From: Streptomyces cacaoi
GTDB lineage: Bacteria; Actinomycetota; Actinomycetes; Streptomycetales; Streptomycetaceae
Length of the DNA: 55,643 nucleotides
Direction of reading: 5' to 3'
NCBI RefSeq assembly: GCF_006539165.1
Contig: NZ_BJMM01000044.1
Location: forward strand, 1 to 55,643
Shown here piece by piece: positions 16,984-24,748 of this stretch; the first letter of the stretch is position 1, and each line of letters opens with the position of its first letter. The position numbers and the translations under genes are program-made. Below the pieces are notes generated by a model. The model had not been told where the DNA came from. It worked only from the letters and a program-made list of their open reading frames with translations, and did no database searches.

Positions 16984-18111
16984 TCAGGGGGCCGCGGGGC
17001 CCTCGTGATCGGGCCGCCCGCCCTCCGGCCGCCGCTCCGGGCGTCCGCTCTCCGTCCGTCCGCTCTCCTGGAGGCCGTGGCCCGGGCGGGAGAAGTCGGG
17101 GCTGGAGTAGCGCGGCCGGGTCTCCTCCTGGTCGAAGACCTCGGTGGCGGGCCGGCTGGAGAAGCCCGGGTGCGAATAGCCCAATGTCGCCCACTCACCG
17201 GTCAGTTGGCCGGACGGCTCCGGCCCGGCCCCACGCGGATCGGCGAGCGCCTCCCGCAGGAACGGCACGACGCCGCGCTCCAGCAGGGCGGCCCGCCACG
17301 CCTCCCGCGCCCGGTCGACCTCCGCCGCGAGCCCGCCGTCGTGCAGGGGTGCGCCGCCACCCGCACCCGGCCTGCGGCCCGGTGGCCCGCCGCCGCGAGG
17401 GGCGCGCACGGCGCTCGACCCGTTGCGCAGCGCGGTCAGCAGGAGTCCGGCCATGGCGATGAGGACGGCAGCGGCCGCGAGCCCGGCGAAGATCCAGCCG
17501 ACGGTGCGGATCGGCCCCGCTGCGGCGGGCTCGGGCGTGACCAGGTGCAGCGCGTACCCCAGCAGCAGAAAGATGACGGCCGCCGTGCCGGCCAGCACCG
17601 GCACGAGGACCGAGACCATCGCCATCAGCCCCGCACCGGACGCCTCGGCCAGCAGCCCCTCGCCGCCCGCGAACACCCCGCCGGTGCGCCCGTCGGCCCC
17701 CTCCGCGCCGGCGGCGCCGTCGGACCCGCCACCGGAAGGGCCCCCGGCGGCGCCGGAATCCGCTCCGGAGACGCTGTCCGTGCTGCCCGTGCTGCCTGTC
17801 CCCGCGACCCCCGCGGCCTCGGCAGCCCCGGCGGCGCGGGAGGTCCGCGTGGAGGCGCCGTCGAGGACCGAGGGCGCGTTCCCGGGGCGGCGCAACTCGG
17901 CGCGCAGCCGGACGAACGCGCGGTACTCCGTCTCCGCGCGGGCGGCGATCGCGGTGGTGGCGCCGAGCGCCCTCGTGCGCAGCTCGTCGACGGTCAGGCG
18001 GTGGCCGACGGCGGAGAGTCCGGGGCGGCGGGAAGCGGTACGCAGGGCCTCGTCGAGGATCCGCTCGAACTCGGGACGGTCTTCCTGCAACAGGTGCGGA
18101 GCGCTGTTCAT
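16984..18111 (-). CDS. Hypothetical two-helix membrane protein
   Basis: I do not recognise a named family. The 375-residue protein has a charged helical N-terminal domain (~1-75; ERILDEALRTASRRPGLSAV), a Gly/Ser/Ala-rich linker (~80-150), two transmembrane helices (~165-190 and ~205-230; LVPVLAGTAAVIFLLLGYAL), a second charged helical region (~260-300; AREAWRAALLERGVVPFLRE), and a polar C-terminal tail with repeated R-P-x and S-G-R-x-E motifs. The ATG at 18111 is preferred because GGGGG lies 6 nt before it; ATG 18117 is 2 codons longer. It is convergent with the lyase gene (11 bp apart). Confidence 0.8.
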   Translation of the reverse strand: MNSAPHLLQEDRPEFERILDEALRTASRRPGLSAVGHRLTVDELRTRALGATTAIAARAETEYRAFVRLRAELRRPGNAPSVLDGASTRTSRAAGAAEAAGVAGTGSTGSTDSVSGADSGAAGGPSGGGSDGAAGAEGADGRTGGVFAGGEGLLAEASGAGLMAMVSVLVPVLAGTAAVIFLLLGYALHLVTPEPAAAGPIRTVGWIFAGLAAAAVLIAMAGLLLTALRNGSSAVRAPRGGGPPGRRPGAGGGAPLHDGGLAAEVDRAREAWRAALLERGVVPFLREALADPRGAGPEPSGQLTGEWATLGYSHPGFSSRPATEVFDQEETRPRYSSPDFSRPGHGLQESGRTESGRPERRPEGGRPDHEGPAAP

Positions 18112-18503
18112 GTGCATCCCCCGATGCTCCGTAGGGCCTCACGGCGACCGGTCGAGAGCGGGGCGGGCCGGTGGGCAGCGGTGTCGGCGCAGCCGTCGCC
18201 GGCGCGGCCGACGCTGTCGGAGAACTCGTCAGGGCACCGCCGATGGTAGAGCGCCGCGCCCCTCGACTGACAGAGAGTTTCCGTGCCGGCCCCCCGGTGG
18301 CGTTCCCCGGTCGATCACTTCTGGGAAACGCATGCCCGGGAATCGGCCCCTGAATCAGAAGGCGCGTGAGAGCACACCCGCGCGCCCCCGACTGCATCGA
18401 TGAGCGCGTCCGGCCGCCCGTCGCGGAGGGACGGCGGGCGGCACGGCGCGCACGTCAGCGCATATCAGCGCACGTCAGCGCACGTCGGCCGGGACCGCAG
18501 GCG
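18112..18503. other. Intergenic stretch with tandem repeat and weak hairpin
   Basis: No gene is supported in these 392 bp between the metallophosphoesterase stop and the membrane-protein start, both on the minus strand. It contains a 10-bp tandem repeat (18451-18490), an imperfect hairpin around 18411-18443 likely to end the metallophosphoesterase transcript, and presumably the promoter of the membrane protein toward 18112-18250. Confidence 0.5.
18451..18490. repeat. 10-bp imperfect tandem repeat, 4 units
   Basis: Four consecutive units read CACGTCAGCG, CATATCAGCG, CACGTCAGCG and CACGTCGGCC. The array lies 14 bp beyond the stop codon of the metallophosphoesterase gene. Function is unknown. 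Confidence 0.75.
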
Positions 18504-19793
18504 TCAGGGGACGAGGGGCAGTTGGGCGATCAGCAGCTTCCCGGCCATGGTCACGCCGCCGTCCATGGCCACCGCGAGGCCGTCCGCGTAGACGTGCGGG
18601 CCCTCGATGCGCGGCGACCGCTCCTCGTCGTCCGTGCCGTCCTCGCTGCCCACCTCGCCCAGCAGATACGGGATCGGGCTGTGCCCGTGCACGAGGCGTT
18701 TGCCGCCGAAGGTGTCGAGCATCTCCCGCACCGCGCCGGGGCCCGCCTCCTCGTCCCGGAAGGCGAACCGCTTGGTGAACTTGCGGAACAGATCCCAGGT
18801 CTCCTCCGCGTCGTTACGCTGGAGTGCCTCGGTGATGGCGTCGTTGACGTCCTCGATGGTGGCGCCGTAGTCCAGGTAGCAGGTGGCGTCCGAGTGCAGC
18901 AGGAGATGGCCGTCCGCGAGCGCGAGCGCGTCCAGCCGGGACATCCATTGCAGATGGTGGTCGCGTAGCCGCTCCATGTCGGTGCGCTGGCCGCCGTTGA
19001 GCAGCCACGCGGCCTGGAACGAGGCCGTGCCGGCGCCGGAGTTGACCGGCTGGTCGCCGAACCGCTTCGCCCCGAGCAGCAGCAGCTCGTGGTTGCCCAT
19101 CAGGGCCTTGCAGTAGCCGCCGGCCGCCGCGGCCTCCGCGGACAGCTGCATGACCAGCTCGATGACGCCGACGCCGTCCGGGCCGCGGTCGGTGAAGTCC
19201 CCCAGGAACCACAGGCGCGCGTTGCCCGCGATCCAGCGGTCGTCCGCGTCGATGATGCCGAACCTCCGCAGCGCCTCGCGGAGTTCGTCCAGATAGCCGT
19301 GCACGTCGCCGACGACGTAGAGCGGGCCGTCGCCGTCGTTCCGGGCCGCCGAGGTGGCCGGCACATCGACCATCGTCGGCTCCCGCACCTCGGGCGCCCC
19401 GCCGGTGAGCACCGGCAGGTCACGCTCGGTCGGTGTGTACGCCTCCGGCAGTCCCTCGTCCGCCGGCGGCGTGCGCGGTGCGCCCGTGCCCGCGGGCGGC
19501 TGCACCGGCGCGGGCGCGGGCGGCGGTACGGGCGGCGGGGCAGCGGGCTGCCCGGGCGCGGCGGGCCCCGCCGGCATCGGCGGGGGCGGTGCGGAACCGG
19601 GCGGATGTGCGGCCTCCCGGCCGGTGAGCGGCGGGGTCTCCGGGACCGGAACGCCGGGGCCCGGGCCGCCCGGTGGTGGCGGCGCCGGGGACTGCTGCCG
19701 GGCGTCGGCGGGCACACCCGCGCCGGTCCCCACCCCGTACGTCGTCTCCCCGCCGTGCCATACGTCGGGTCCCTGACCGGCCCCCTGAGTCAT
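18504..19793 (-). CDS. Calcineurin-like metallophosphoesterase (PPP-type) with disordered N-terminus
   Basis: Residues ~155-430 form a PPP-type metallophosphoesterase with all core motifs: GDVHG (~162), GDFTDRG (~198), GNHE (~233) and LVHGHSPI near the C-terminus, which bind the two metals. Such enzymes dephosphorylate Ser/Thr proteins or small phosphates, including nucleotide alarmones. The first ~145 residues are Pro/Ala/Gly-rich and probably disordered. The ATG at 19793 is chosen for its GGAGGGG ribosome site. A TATGAT -10 at 19973-19978 would begin the transcript downstream of the longer start at 19973, arguing against that start. Confidence 0.88.
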   Translation of the reverse strand: MTQGAGQGPDVWHGGETTYGVGTGAGVPADARQQSPAPPPPGGPGPGVPVPETPPLTGREAAHPPGSAPPPPMPAGPAAPGQPAAPPPVPPPAPAPVQPPAGTGAPRTPPADEGLPEAYTPTERDLPVLTGGAPEVREPTMVDVPATSAARNDGDGPLYVVGDVHGYLDELREALRRFGIIDADDRWIAGNARLWFLGDFTDRGPDGVGVIELVMQLSAEAAAAGGYCKALMGNHELLLLGAKRFGDQPVNSGAGTASFQAAWLLNGGQRTDMERLRDHHLQWMSRLDALALADGHLLLHSDATCYLDYGATIEDVNDAITEALQRNDAEETWDLFRKFTKRFAFRDEEAGPGAVREMLDTFGGKRLVHGHSPIPYLLGEVGSEDGTDDEERSPRIEGPHVYADGLAVAMDGGVTMAGKLLIAQLPLVP

Positions 19794-20198
19794 CGACCCC
19801 TCCACCATTGCGCCGCCGCCGTGCACCGAGACCTCCCACCGCTCGTCCGGGCCCGCCGGCCCTCGGAAACTCCCGGCCGTTGGTCCGACGGCCCGGAGCC
19901 CCCCGACGCATACCCAGGCGGGGAGCTGGTCCCGGTGTCGTCCTTCCCGGCCTTCGCCGGGAGGTGCCCCCAATCATAGGAACGCAGATCGCGGCTTGTG
20001 ACGCACCTGGGGGCCCGCATTTGGCGCCGTGGCCGAACGGGGCGCGCATTCCTCCGCAATTCTCCGCTCTCGTACCGAACGGAATCCCCGGACCGTGCGC
20101 CGTCCGGCCGGTGGCCGCTCCGGCCGCGCACGACTGTGTACGCCTGCCTACGGCTGCCTACGGCTGTGTACGCCTGCCGACGACCGCGTACCGCTCCG
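19794..20198. other. Intergenic stretch with 5'-UTR hairpin and tandem repeat
   Basis: No gene is supported between the LacI-type stop (20199) and the metallophosphoesterase start. On the minus strand a TATGAT -10-like element (19973-19978) is followed by a 7-bp hairpin with a GAAG loop (19946-19963), giving a ~170-nt leader. A 10-bp tandem array occupies 20131-20190. The segment 20030-20100 is less GC-rich. Confidence 0.5.
20131..20190. repeat. 10-bp imperfect tandem repeat, 6 units
   Basis: Six consecutive 10-bp units follow the pattern CG-x-CTG-xx-TA: CGACTGTGTA, CGCCTGCCTA, CGGCTGCCTA, CGGCTGTGTA, CGCCTGCCGA, CGACCGCGTA. It sits just past the LacI-family stop codon. The period is close to one DNA helical turn. 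Confidence 0.75.
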
Positions 20199-21383
20199 TC
20201 AGCCCGGGCCCGGCCTGCGCGGTGCGGCGACGGTGGTGCGGGGCGAGGGGCGCAGCGAGGACGTGCGCACCAGCAGATCCGTGGGCATCACCTGCTGCAC
20301 GGGCCGGGGCGGGCCGATGCCCTCGATGGCGTCGATCAGCAGCTGGATGACGGTGTTGCCGATGCGGCCCGGCTTCAGGGAGAGCGTGGTGATCGGCGGC
20401 TCCGTCGTCTCGTACACCGTCGACTCGCTACAGCACACCAGCAGCAGGTCCTCCGGGACCCGCAGTCCGTAGCGGCGGGCGGCGGCCAGCAGATCGGTGC
20501 CGTTGGGGTCGAAGAGGCCGTAGACGGCGTCGGGGCGGTCCGGGCGGGCCAGCAGCCGGTCGGCGGCGACGGCGCCCGCGCACGGGTCGTGCGCCGGGTA
20601 CGCCTCGTACACCGGGTCCTGCCCGGCGTTCTCGCACCAGCGCAGATACGCGCGGGTGGACAGCCGGGTGTAGGTGTCGGTGCTGGTGCCGGTCAGCAGG
20701 CCGATGCGGCGGGCGCCGGACTCGGCGAGGTGGTCGAGCAGCGCGTGGACGGCCTCCTCGTGGTCGTTGTCCACCCAGGCGGTGACGGGCAGGGCGCCGC
20801 TGGGCCGGCCGTCGGAGACCACGGGGATGCCCGAGCGCACCAGCTCGCTGACGACCGGGTCCTGGTCGGAGGGGTCGATGACGACGGTGCCGTCGAGCGC
20901 CACGTTCGACCACACGTCGAACGGGCTGTGCCGGGCCGGGGCGGGCAGGATCACCAGCGCGTAGCCGCGGGCCAGCGCGGCCGAGGTGGCGGCCCGGGCC
21001 ATCTCGGCGAAGTACGCGAACTCCGTGAAGGTGAACGGTTCTTCGCCGTAGGTGGTGACCGTCAGGCCGATCAGCCCGGACTTGCCGGTGCGCAGGGTGC
21101 GGGCCGCGGCCGACGGCCGGTAGCCCAGCCGCTCGGCGACCTCGCGGACGTGCCGCCGCGTGGCGTCCGGTAGCCGGCCCTTGCCGTTGAGGGCGTCGGA
21201 GACAGTCGTGATCGAGACGCCGGCCGCCGCGGCGACGTCCCGGATCCCGGCCCGTCCGCGCCGGGTGGAGCCGCCGCGGGGCCCGGGGCACCTCTCGCCC
21301 GGGGCGGCCCCCGCCGGGCCGGCGGGCGCCGTGGGGCGGGCGGCCGGTGTCCCGCTCGCCTGATGCTTCTCTGCTGCTGTCAT
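20199..21383 (-). CDS. LacI-family transcriptional regulator
   Basis: The 394-residue protein has an unusual ~45-residue Ala/Pro-rich N-terminus before the LacI helix-turn-helix (DVAAAAGVSITTVSDALN) and hinge helix (ERLGYRPSAAARTL). A periplasmic-binding-like sensor domain follows (GLIGLTVTTYGE, TAWVDNDHEEAVHALL, RRIGLLTGTSTDTY). LacI proteins normally sense a sugar or nucleoside. The target is not evident; the aminotransferase is divergent 398 bp away. The ATG at 21383 avoids a long implausible extension but lacks a strong ribosome site. Confidence 0.9.
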   Translation of the reverse strand: MTAAEKHQASGTPAARPTAPAGPAGAAPGERCPGPRGGSTRRGRAGIRDVAAAAGVSITTVSDALNGKGRLPDATRRHVREVAERLGYRPSAAARTLRTGKSGLIGLTVTTYGEEPFTFTEFAYFAEMARAATSAALARGYALVILPAPARHSPFDVWSNVALDGTVVIDPSDQDPVVSELVRSGIPVVSDGRPSGALPVTAWVDNDHEEAVHALLDHLAESGARRIGLLTGTSTDTYTRLSTRAYLRWCENAGQDPVYEAYPAHDPCAGAVAADRLLARPDRPDAVYGLFDPNGTDLLAAARRYGLRVPEDLLLVCCSESTVYETTEPPITTLSLKPGRIGNTVIQLLIDAIEGIGPPRPVQQVMPTDLLVRTSSLRPSPRTTVAAPRRPGPG

Positions 21384-21781
21384 GGCGACCCGATCGTAGG
21401 CCCGCTGCCGGAACCGGGAAGGGGACGTGGAACCGGGGCGAGCAGGCACGATTCTGCATGAGCGACAGGCCGTGACGACCATGGAAACCGCAGACAGCGC
21501 AGGGCAGAACGCCCGGTGCGGGGTGGGCGTCGGCACGGTTCCCGGCCGGATCGGGGACAGTGGAAGGCGGGGACCAAGTCACCGTGACGAGTGATGCGCG
21601 CCGCCGCGCCCGCCACCAGCGCGCGGCCCCGGCAGGCGCACGACCCGTCGGCACCGTACGCCGGGCGGCCCAATCCTCTTATGGTGAGCAGTATTGGCGG
21701 CCGCCGGTCGGCGCGGCCCGGTGCCGGGCACCGGGCCGCCCGGACCGGCGGCAGTGACGGGACACCCGAGGAGGAGCAGCG
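21384..21781. other. Divergent intergenic region, LacI gene / aminotransferase
   Basis: No gene is supported in this 398-bp divergent region. It contains GTCACCGTGAC, a short palindrome around 21577-21590, CCAAT/ATTGG half-sites around 21670-21697, and the 27-bp palindrome at 21713-21739. These are candidate binding sites for the LacI-type protein. Short GC-rich reading frames here have no ribosome site or recognisable product. Confidence 0.45.
21713..21739. promoter_or_regulatory. 27-bp palindrome upstream of aminotransferase
   Basis: Arms GCGGCCCGGTGCC (21713-21725) and its exact complement (21727-21739) surround a single G. It lies 42 bp before the GTG of the aminotransferase. It could be an operator, or a hairpin in the mRNA leader; as RNA the stem would be extremely stable. 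Confidence 0.55.
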
Positions 21782-22951
21782 GTGAGCGAGCGCAGCGAGC
21801 AGGGCGGCGGGGTACGCACCGACGACGCGGCGGGTGCCGTGGCGGAGGCGTCGAACGCGCGGGGGAAGGCGGTGCCCGGCCCCCGGCTGCGCGCCGCGCT
21901 GGCCGACATCCCCACCTACAAGCCGGGCCGTCCCGCGGCGGGCGGCGCCACCTCCTACAAGCTGTCCTCCAACGAGAACCCCTATCCGCCGCTCCCCGGT
22001 GTGCTGGAGGCGGCCACCGCCGCTGCCGCGGCCATGAACCGCTACCCGGACCTGGGCTGCTCCGGGCTGATCGCCGAGCTGTCCGAGCGCTTCGGGGTGC
22101 CCGCCGCGCATCTGGCGACCGGTACGGGCTCGGTGGGTATCGCGCAGCAGCTGGTCCAGGCCACGGCCGGGCCGGGCGACGAGGTCGTCTACGCGTGGCG
22201 GTCCTTCGAGGCGTACCCGATCGTCACCCGGATCTCCGGCGCCCGCGCCGTGCAGGTGCCGCTGACCGACACCGAGGAGCACGACCTGGACGCGATGGCG
22301 GACGCCGTCACCGAGCGCACCCGTCTCGTCTTCGTCTGCAATCCCAACAACCCCACCGGGGTCGCCATCCCGGGCGAGGCGCTGGAGCGGTTCCTGGACC
22401 GGGTGCCGCGGGACGTGCTGGTCGTCCTCGACGAGGCGTACCGCGAGTTCGTCCGGGACGAGCGGGTGGTGGACGGGCTCGACCACTACCGGGACCGGCC
22501 CAACGTGTGTGTGCTGCGCACCTTCTCCAAGGCGTACGGGCTGGCCGGGCTGCGGGTCGGGTTCGCCGTCGCGCACGAGCCGGTGGCCGACGCGCTGCGC
22601 AAGACGGCCGTGCCGTTCGGGGTGAGCCAGCTCGCACAGGAGGCCGCGGTGGCCTCGCTGCGCAGCGAGGACGCGCTGCTGGAGCGGGTGTCGGCGCTGG
22701 TGGCCGAGCGCAGCCGGGTCGTCGGTCAGCTGCGGGCGCAGGGGTGGACCGTGCAGGAGTCGCAGGCGAACTTCGTGTGGCTGCGGCTGGGGGAGCGGAC
22801 GGGCGAGTTCGCCGCCGCCGCGGAGCAGGCGGGCGTCGTCGTCCGGCCGTTCCCCGGGGAGGGCGTGCGGGTGTCCGTCGCGGAGACCGAGGCGAACGAT
22901 CTCTTCCTCGGGGTCGCGGCCGGCTTCCGGAAGCAGCTCGCCTCCTCCTAG
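21782..22951 (+). CDS. Histidinol-phosphate / aromatic amino acid aminotransferase (HisC/Pat type)
   Basis: This 389-residue class I/II PLP aminotransferase carries SSNENPYPPLPGVLEA near the N-terminus, CNPNNPTGVAIPGEAL, the Asp-containing VVLDEAYREFV, and the PLP lysine Lys250 in TFSKAYGLAGLRVG. It lies apart from other his genes, as do actinobacterial HisC paralogues that serve as aromatic (phenylalanine) aminotransferases; histidinol-phosphate and aromatic specificity cannot be separated by eye. The GTG at 21782 has a strong GAGGAGGAG ribosome site. A hairpin terminator follows at 22976. Confidence 0.92.
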   Translation: MSERSEQGGGVRTDDAAGAVAEASNARGKAVPGPRLRAALADIPTYKPGRPAAGGATSYKLSSNENPYPPLPGVLEAATAAAAAMNRYPDLGCSGLIAELSERFGVPAAHLATGTGSVGIAQQLVQATAGPGDEVVYAWRSFEAYPIVTRISGARAVQVPLTDTEEHDLDAMADAVTERTRLVFVCNPNNPTGVAIPGEALERFLDRVPRDVLVVLDEAYREFVRDERVVDGLDHYRDRPNVCVLRTFSKAYGLAGLRVGFAVAHEPVADALRKTAVPFGVSQLAQEAAVASLRSEDALLERVSALVAERSRVVGQLRAQGWTVQESQANFVWLRLGERTGEFAAAAEQAGVVVRPFPGEGVRVSVAETEANDLFLGVAAGFRKQLASS

Positions 22952-22975
22952 GCAGCGCCGTCCGCCAGGGCCTTC

Positions 22976-23002
22976 GGTCCCGGGTTCCGGAGACCCGGGA
23001 CC
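22976..23002 (+). terminator. Terminator after the aminotransferase
   Basis: GGTCCCGGGT (22976-22985) pairs perfectly with ACCCGGGACC (22993-23002) around a 7-nt loop, 24 bp after the aminotransferase stop. It separates that gene from the cytochrome bd promoter. Confidence 0.65.
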
Positions 23003-23092
23003 CGGTGGCCGGGGCCTGATCGCGGGTGTCGGCCGGGGGCCTCCGCGCGGCGGGGGTCCCCCCCCGGTGACATGTCGGAAATGGGGGCGCGG

Positions 23093-23124
23093 CATAATGC
23101 TTGTGAATGTGAACGCATTCACGA
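23093..23124 (+). promoter_or_regulatory. cyd operon promoter with Rex operator (ROP)
   Basis: ATGTGAACGCATTCACGA (23107-23124) matches the Rex operator pattern TTGTGAA-N4-TTCACAA with only edge differences. It lies directly downstream of a CATAAT -10 hexamer (23093-23098), with a GTGACA -35-like element at 23067-23072, so bound Rex would block transcription initiation. Rex is an NADH/NAD+ sensor known to repress cydABCD in S. coelicolor; NADH build-up under low oxygen would release it. Confidence 0.82.
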
Positions 23125-23215
23125 CCGCACTCGCGTTCCCGTCCTTACCGGGGCATAGCGGAACGGAGCCGCGGGCGTCCGGTGATCACGGCGTCCACCC
23201 GAAGGAGAGAGCACC

Positions 23216-24733
23216 GTGGACCTGGCTCTGGCGCCCGAGACGCTGGCGCGCTGGCAATTCGGCATCACGACCGTCTACCACTTCCTGTTCGTCCCGCTGA
23301 CGATCTCGCTGTCGACGCTGACCGCGATCCTCCAGACCGCCTGGGTGCGGACGAACAAGGAGAAGTACCTCAAGGCGACCCGGTTCTGGGGCAAACTCTT
23401 CCTGATCAACATCGCCATGGGTGTGGTCACCGGCATCGTGCAGGAGTTCCAGTTCGGCATGAACTGGTCGAGCTACTCGCGCTTCGTCGGCGACATCTTC
23501 GGAGCGCCGCTGGCCTTCGAGGCGCTGATCGCCTTCTTCATGGAGTCGACCTTCATCGGCCTGTGGATCTTCGGCCGGGACAAGCTGCCCAAGAAGCTGC
23601 ACCTGGCGACGATATGGCTGGTCGCGATCGGGACCGTGGCCTCCGCCTACTTCATCCTGGCCGCCAACTCCTGGATGCAGCACCCGGTCGGGTACAAGCT
23701 CGACGAGAAGACCGGGCGCGCGGAGATGACCGACTTCTTCGGCATCCTGTTCCAGAACACCGCGCTCGCGCAGTTCTTCCACACGCTCACCGCCGCCTTC
23801 CTCACTGGTGCCGCGTTCATGGTCGGCATCGCCGCCTACCACCTGCTGCGCAAGAAGCACATACCGGTGATGCGCAGCTCGCTGCGGCTCGGGCTGGTCA
23901 CGATGGTGATCGCCGGGATGCTGGTCGTCATCAGCGGCGACCGGCTCGGCAAGGTCATGTACCAGCAGCAGCCCATGAAGATGGCCTCCGCCGAGGCGCT
24001 GTGGGAGACCCAGGCGCCGGCTCCGTTCTCCGTCTTCTCCTACGGGGACGTCGACAAGGGGCACAACAAGGTCGCCATCGAGGTGCCCGGGGTGCTCTCG
24101 TTCCTCGCGCACGACAACTTCTACGAGGCCGTCCCCGGCATCAACGACACCAACGCCCAGCTGAAGAAGGAGTACAAGGACACCGTCGGGCTGGACGACT
24201 ACCGGCCGAACATCCCCGTCGCCTACTGGTCGTTCCGCTGGATGATCGGCTTCGGGATGGCCTCGTTCGGGCTCGGTGTCGTCGGGCTGTATCTGACCCG
24301 CAGGCGGCTGTGGCTCGGCGAGCGGCTGCGCACCGGCGAGGACGAGGTGCCACGGCTGGCCCTCACCCGGGACCGGGAGCTGGGCGGGCGGCTGTCCACC
24401 TGGTACTGGCGGCTCGGCGTCCTCACGCTGGGCTTCCCACTGATCGCCAACTCCTGGGGCTGGATCTTCACCGAGACGGGACGCCAGCCGTGGGTCGTCT
24501 ACGGGGTGCTGCCGACCGCCTCGGCCGTCTCCCCCGGCGTCTCCCAGGGCGAGGTGCTCACCTCGCTGATCGCCTTCACCTCGCTCTACGCGATCCTCGC
24601 CGTCGTCGAGGTGAAGCTGCTGGTCAAGTACGTCAAGGCCGGGCCGCCCGAGCTGACGGAGGCCGACCTCAACCCGCCCACGAAGATCGGTGGCGACACC
24701 GATCCCGACCGGCCCATGGCCTTCTCGTACTGA
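23216..24733 (+). CDS. cydA: Cytochrome bd oxidase subunit I
   Basis: CydA binds haems b558, b595 and d and oxidises quinol while reducing O2 to water at high affinity. The 505-residue protein starts ...RWQFGITTVYHFLFVPLTI, with the haem-ligand His22 in the first helix, and has the GRQPW motif near residue 423 (TETGRQPWVVYG). The quinol-loop region (~280-340) is short, typical of actinobacteria and unlike the long E. coli Q-loop. About nine membrane helices are present. The GTG at 23216 follows GAAGGAGAG. cydB begins 15 bp downstream, and a Rex operator lies ~100 bp upstream. Confidence 0.97.
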   Translation: MDLALAPETLARWQFGITTVYHFLFVPLTISLSTLTAILQTAWVRTNKEKYLKATRFWGKLFLINIAMGVVTGIVQEFQFGMNWSSYSRFVGDIFGAPLAFEALIAFFMESTFIGLWIFGRDKLPKKLHLATIWLVAIGTVASAYFILAANSWMQHPVGYKLDEKTGRAEMTDFFGILFQNTALAQFFHTLTAAFLTGAAFMVGIAAYHLLRKKHIPVMRSSLRLGLVTMVIAGMLVVISGDRLGKVMYQQQPMKMASAEALWETQAPAPFSVFSYGDVDKGHNKVAIEVPGVLSFLAHDNFYEAVPGINDTNAQLKKEYKDTVGLDDYRPNIPVAYWSFRWMIGFGMASFGLGVVGLYLTRRRLWLGERLRTGEDEVPRLALTRDRELGGRLSTWYWRLGVLTLGFPLIANSWGWIFTETGRQPWVVYGVLPTASAVSPGVSQGEVLTSLIAFTSLYAILAVVEVKLLVKYVKAGPPELTEADLNPPTKIGGDTDPDRPMAFSY

Positions 24734-24748
24734 GGGAGGGGACTCGCG

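Noticed and set aside
14899..18249. Long + strand frame across fructosamine kinase, lyase and membrane-protein genes
   Set aside because: It is out of frame with three recognisable proteins and has Arg/Pro/Ala low complexity.
20020..20100. tRNA-like start GGCGCCGTGGCCGAACGGGG resembling a class II tRNA D-arm
   Set aside because: No TTCGAATC-type T-loop, anticodon stem or acceptor complement follows; the resemblance is limited to ~20 nt.
21560..21757. Small 65-codon gene before the aminotransferase
   Set aside because: No ribosome site, Arg/Ala-rich composition, and it runs through the palindromic leader.
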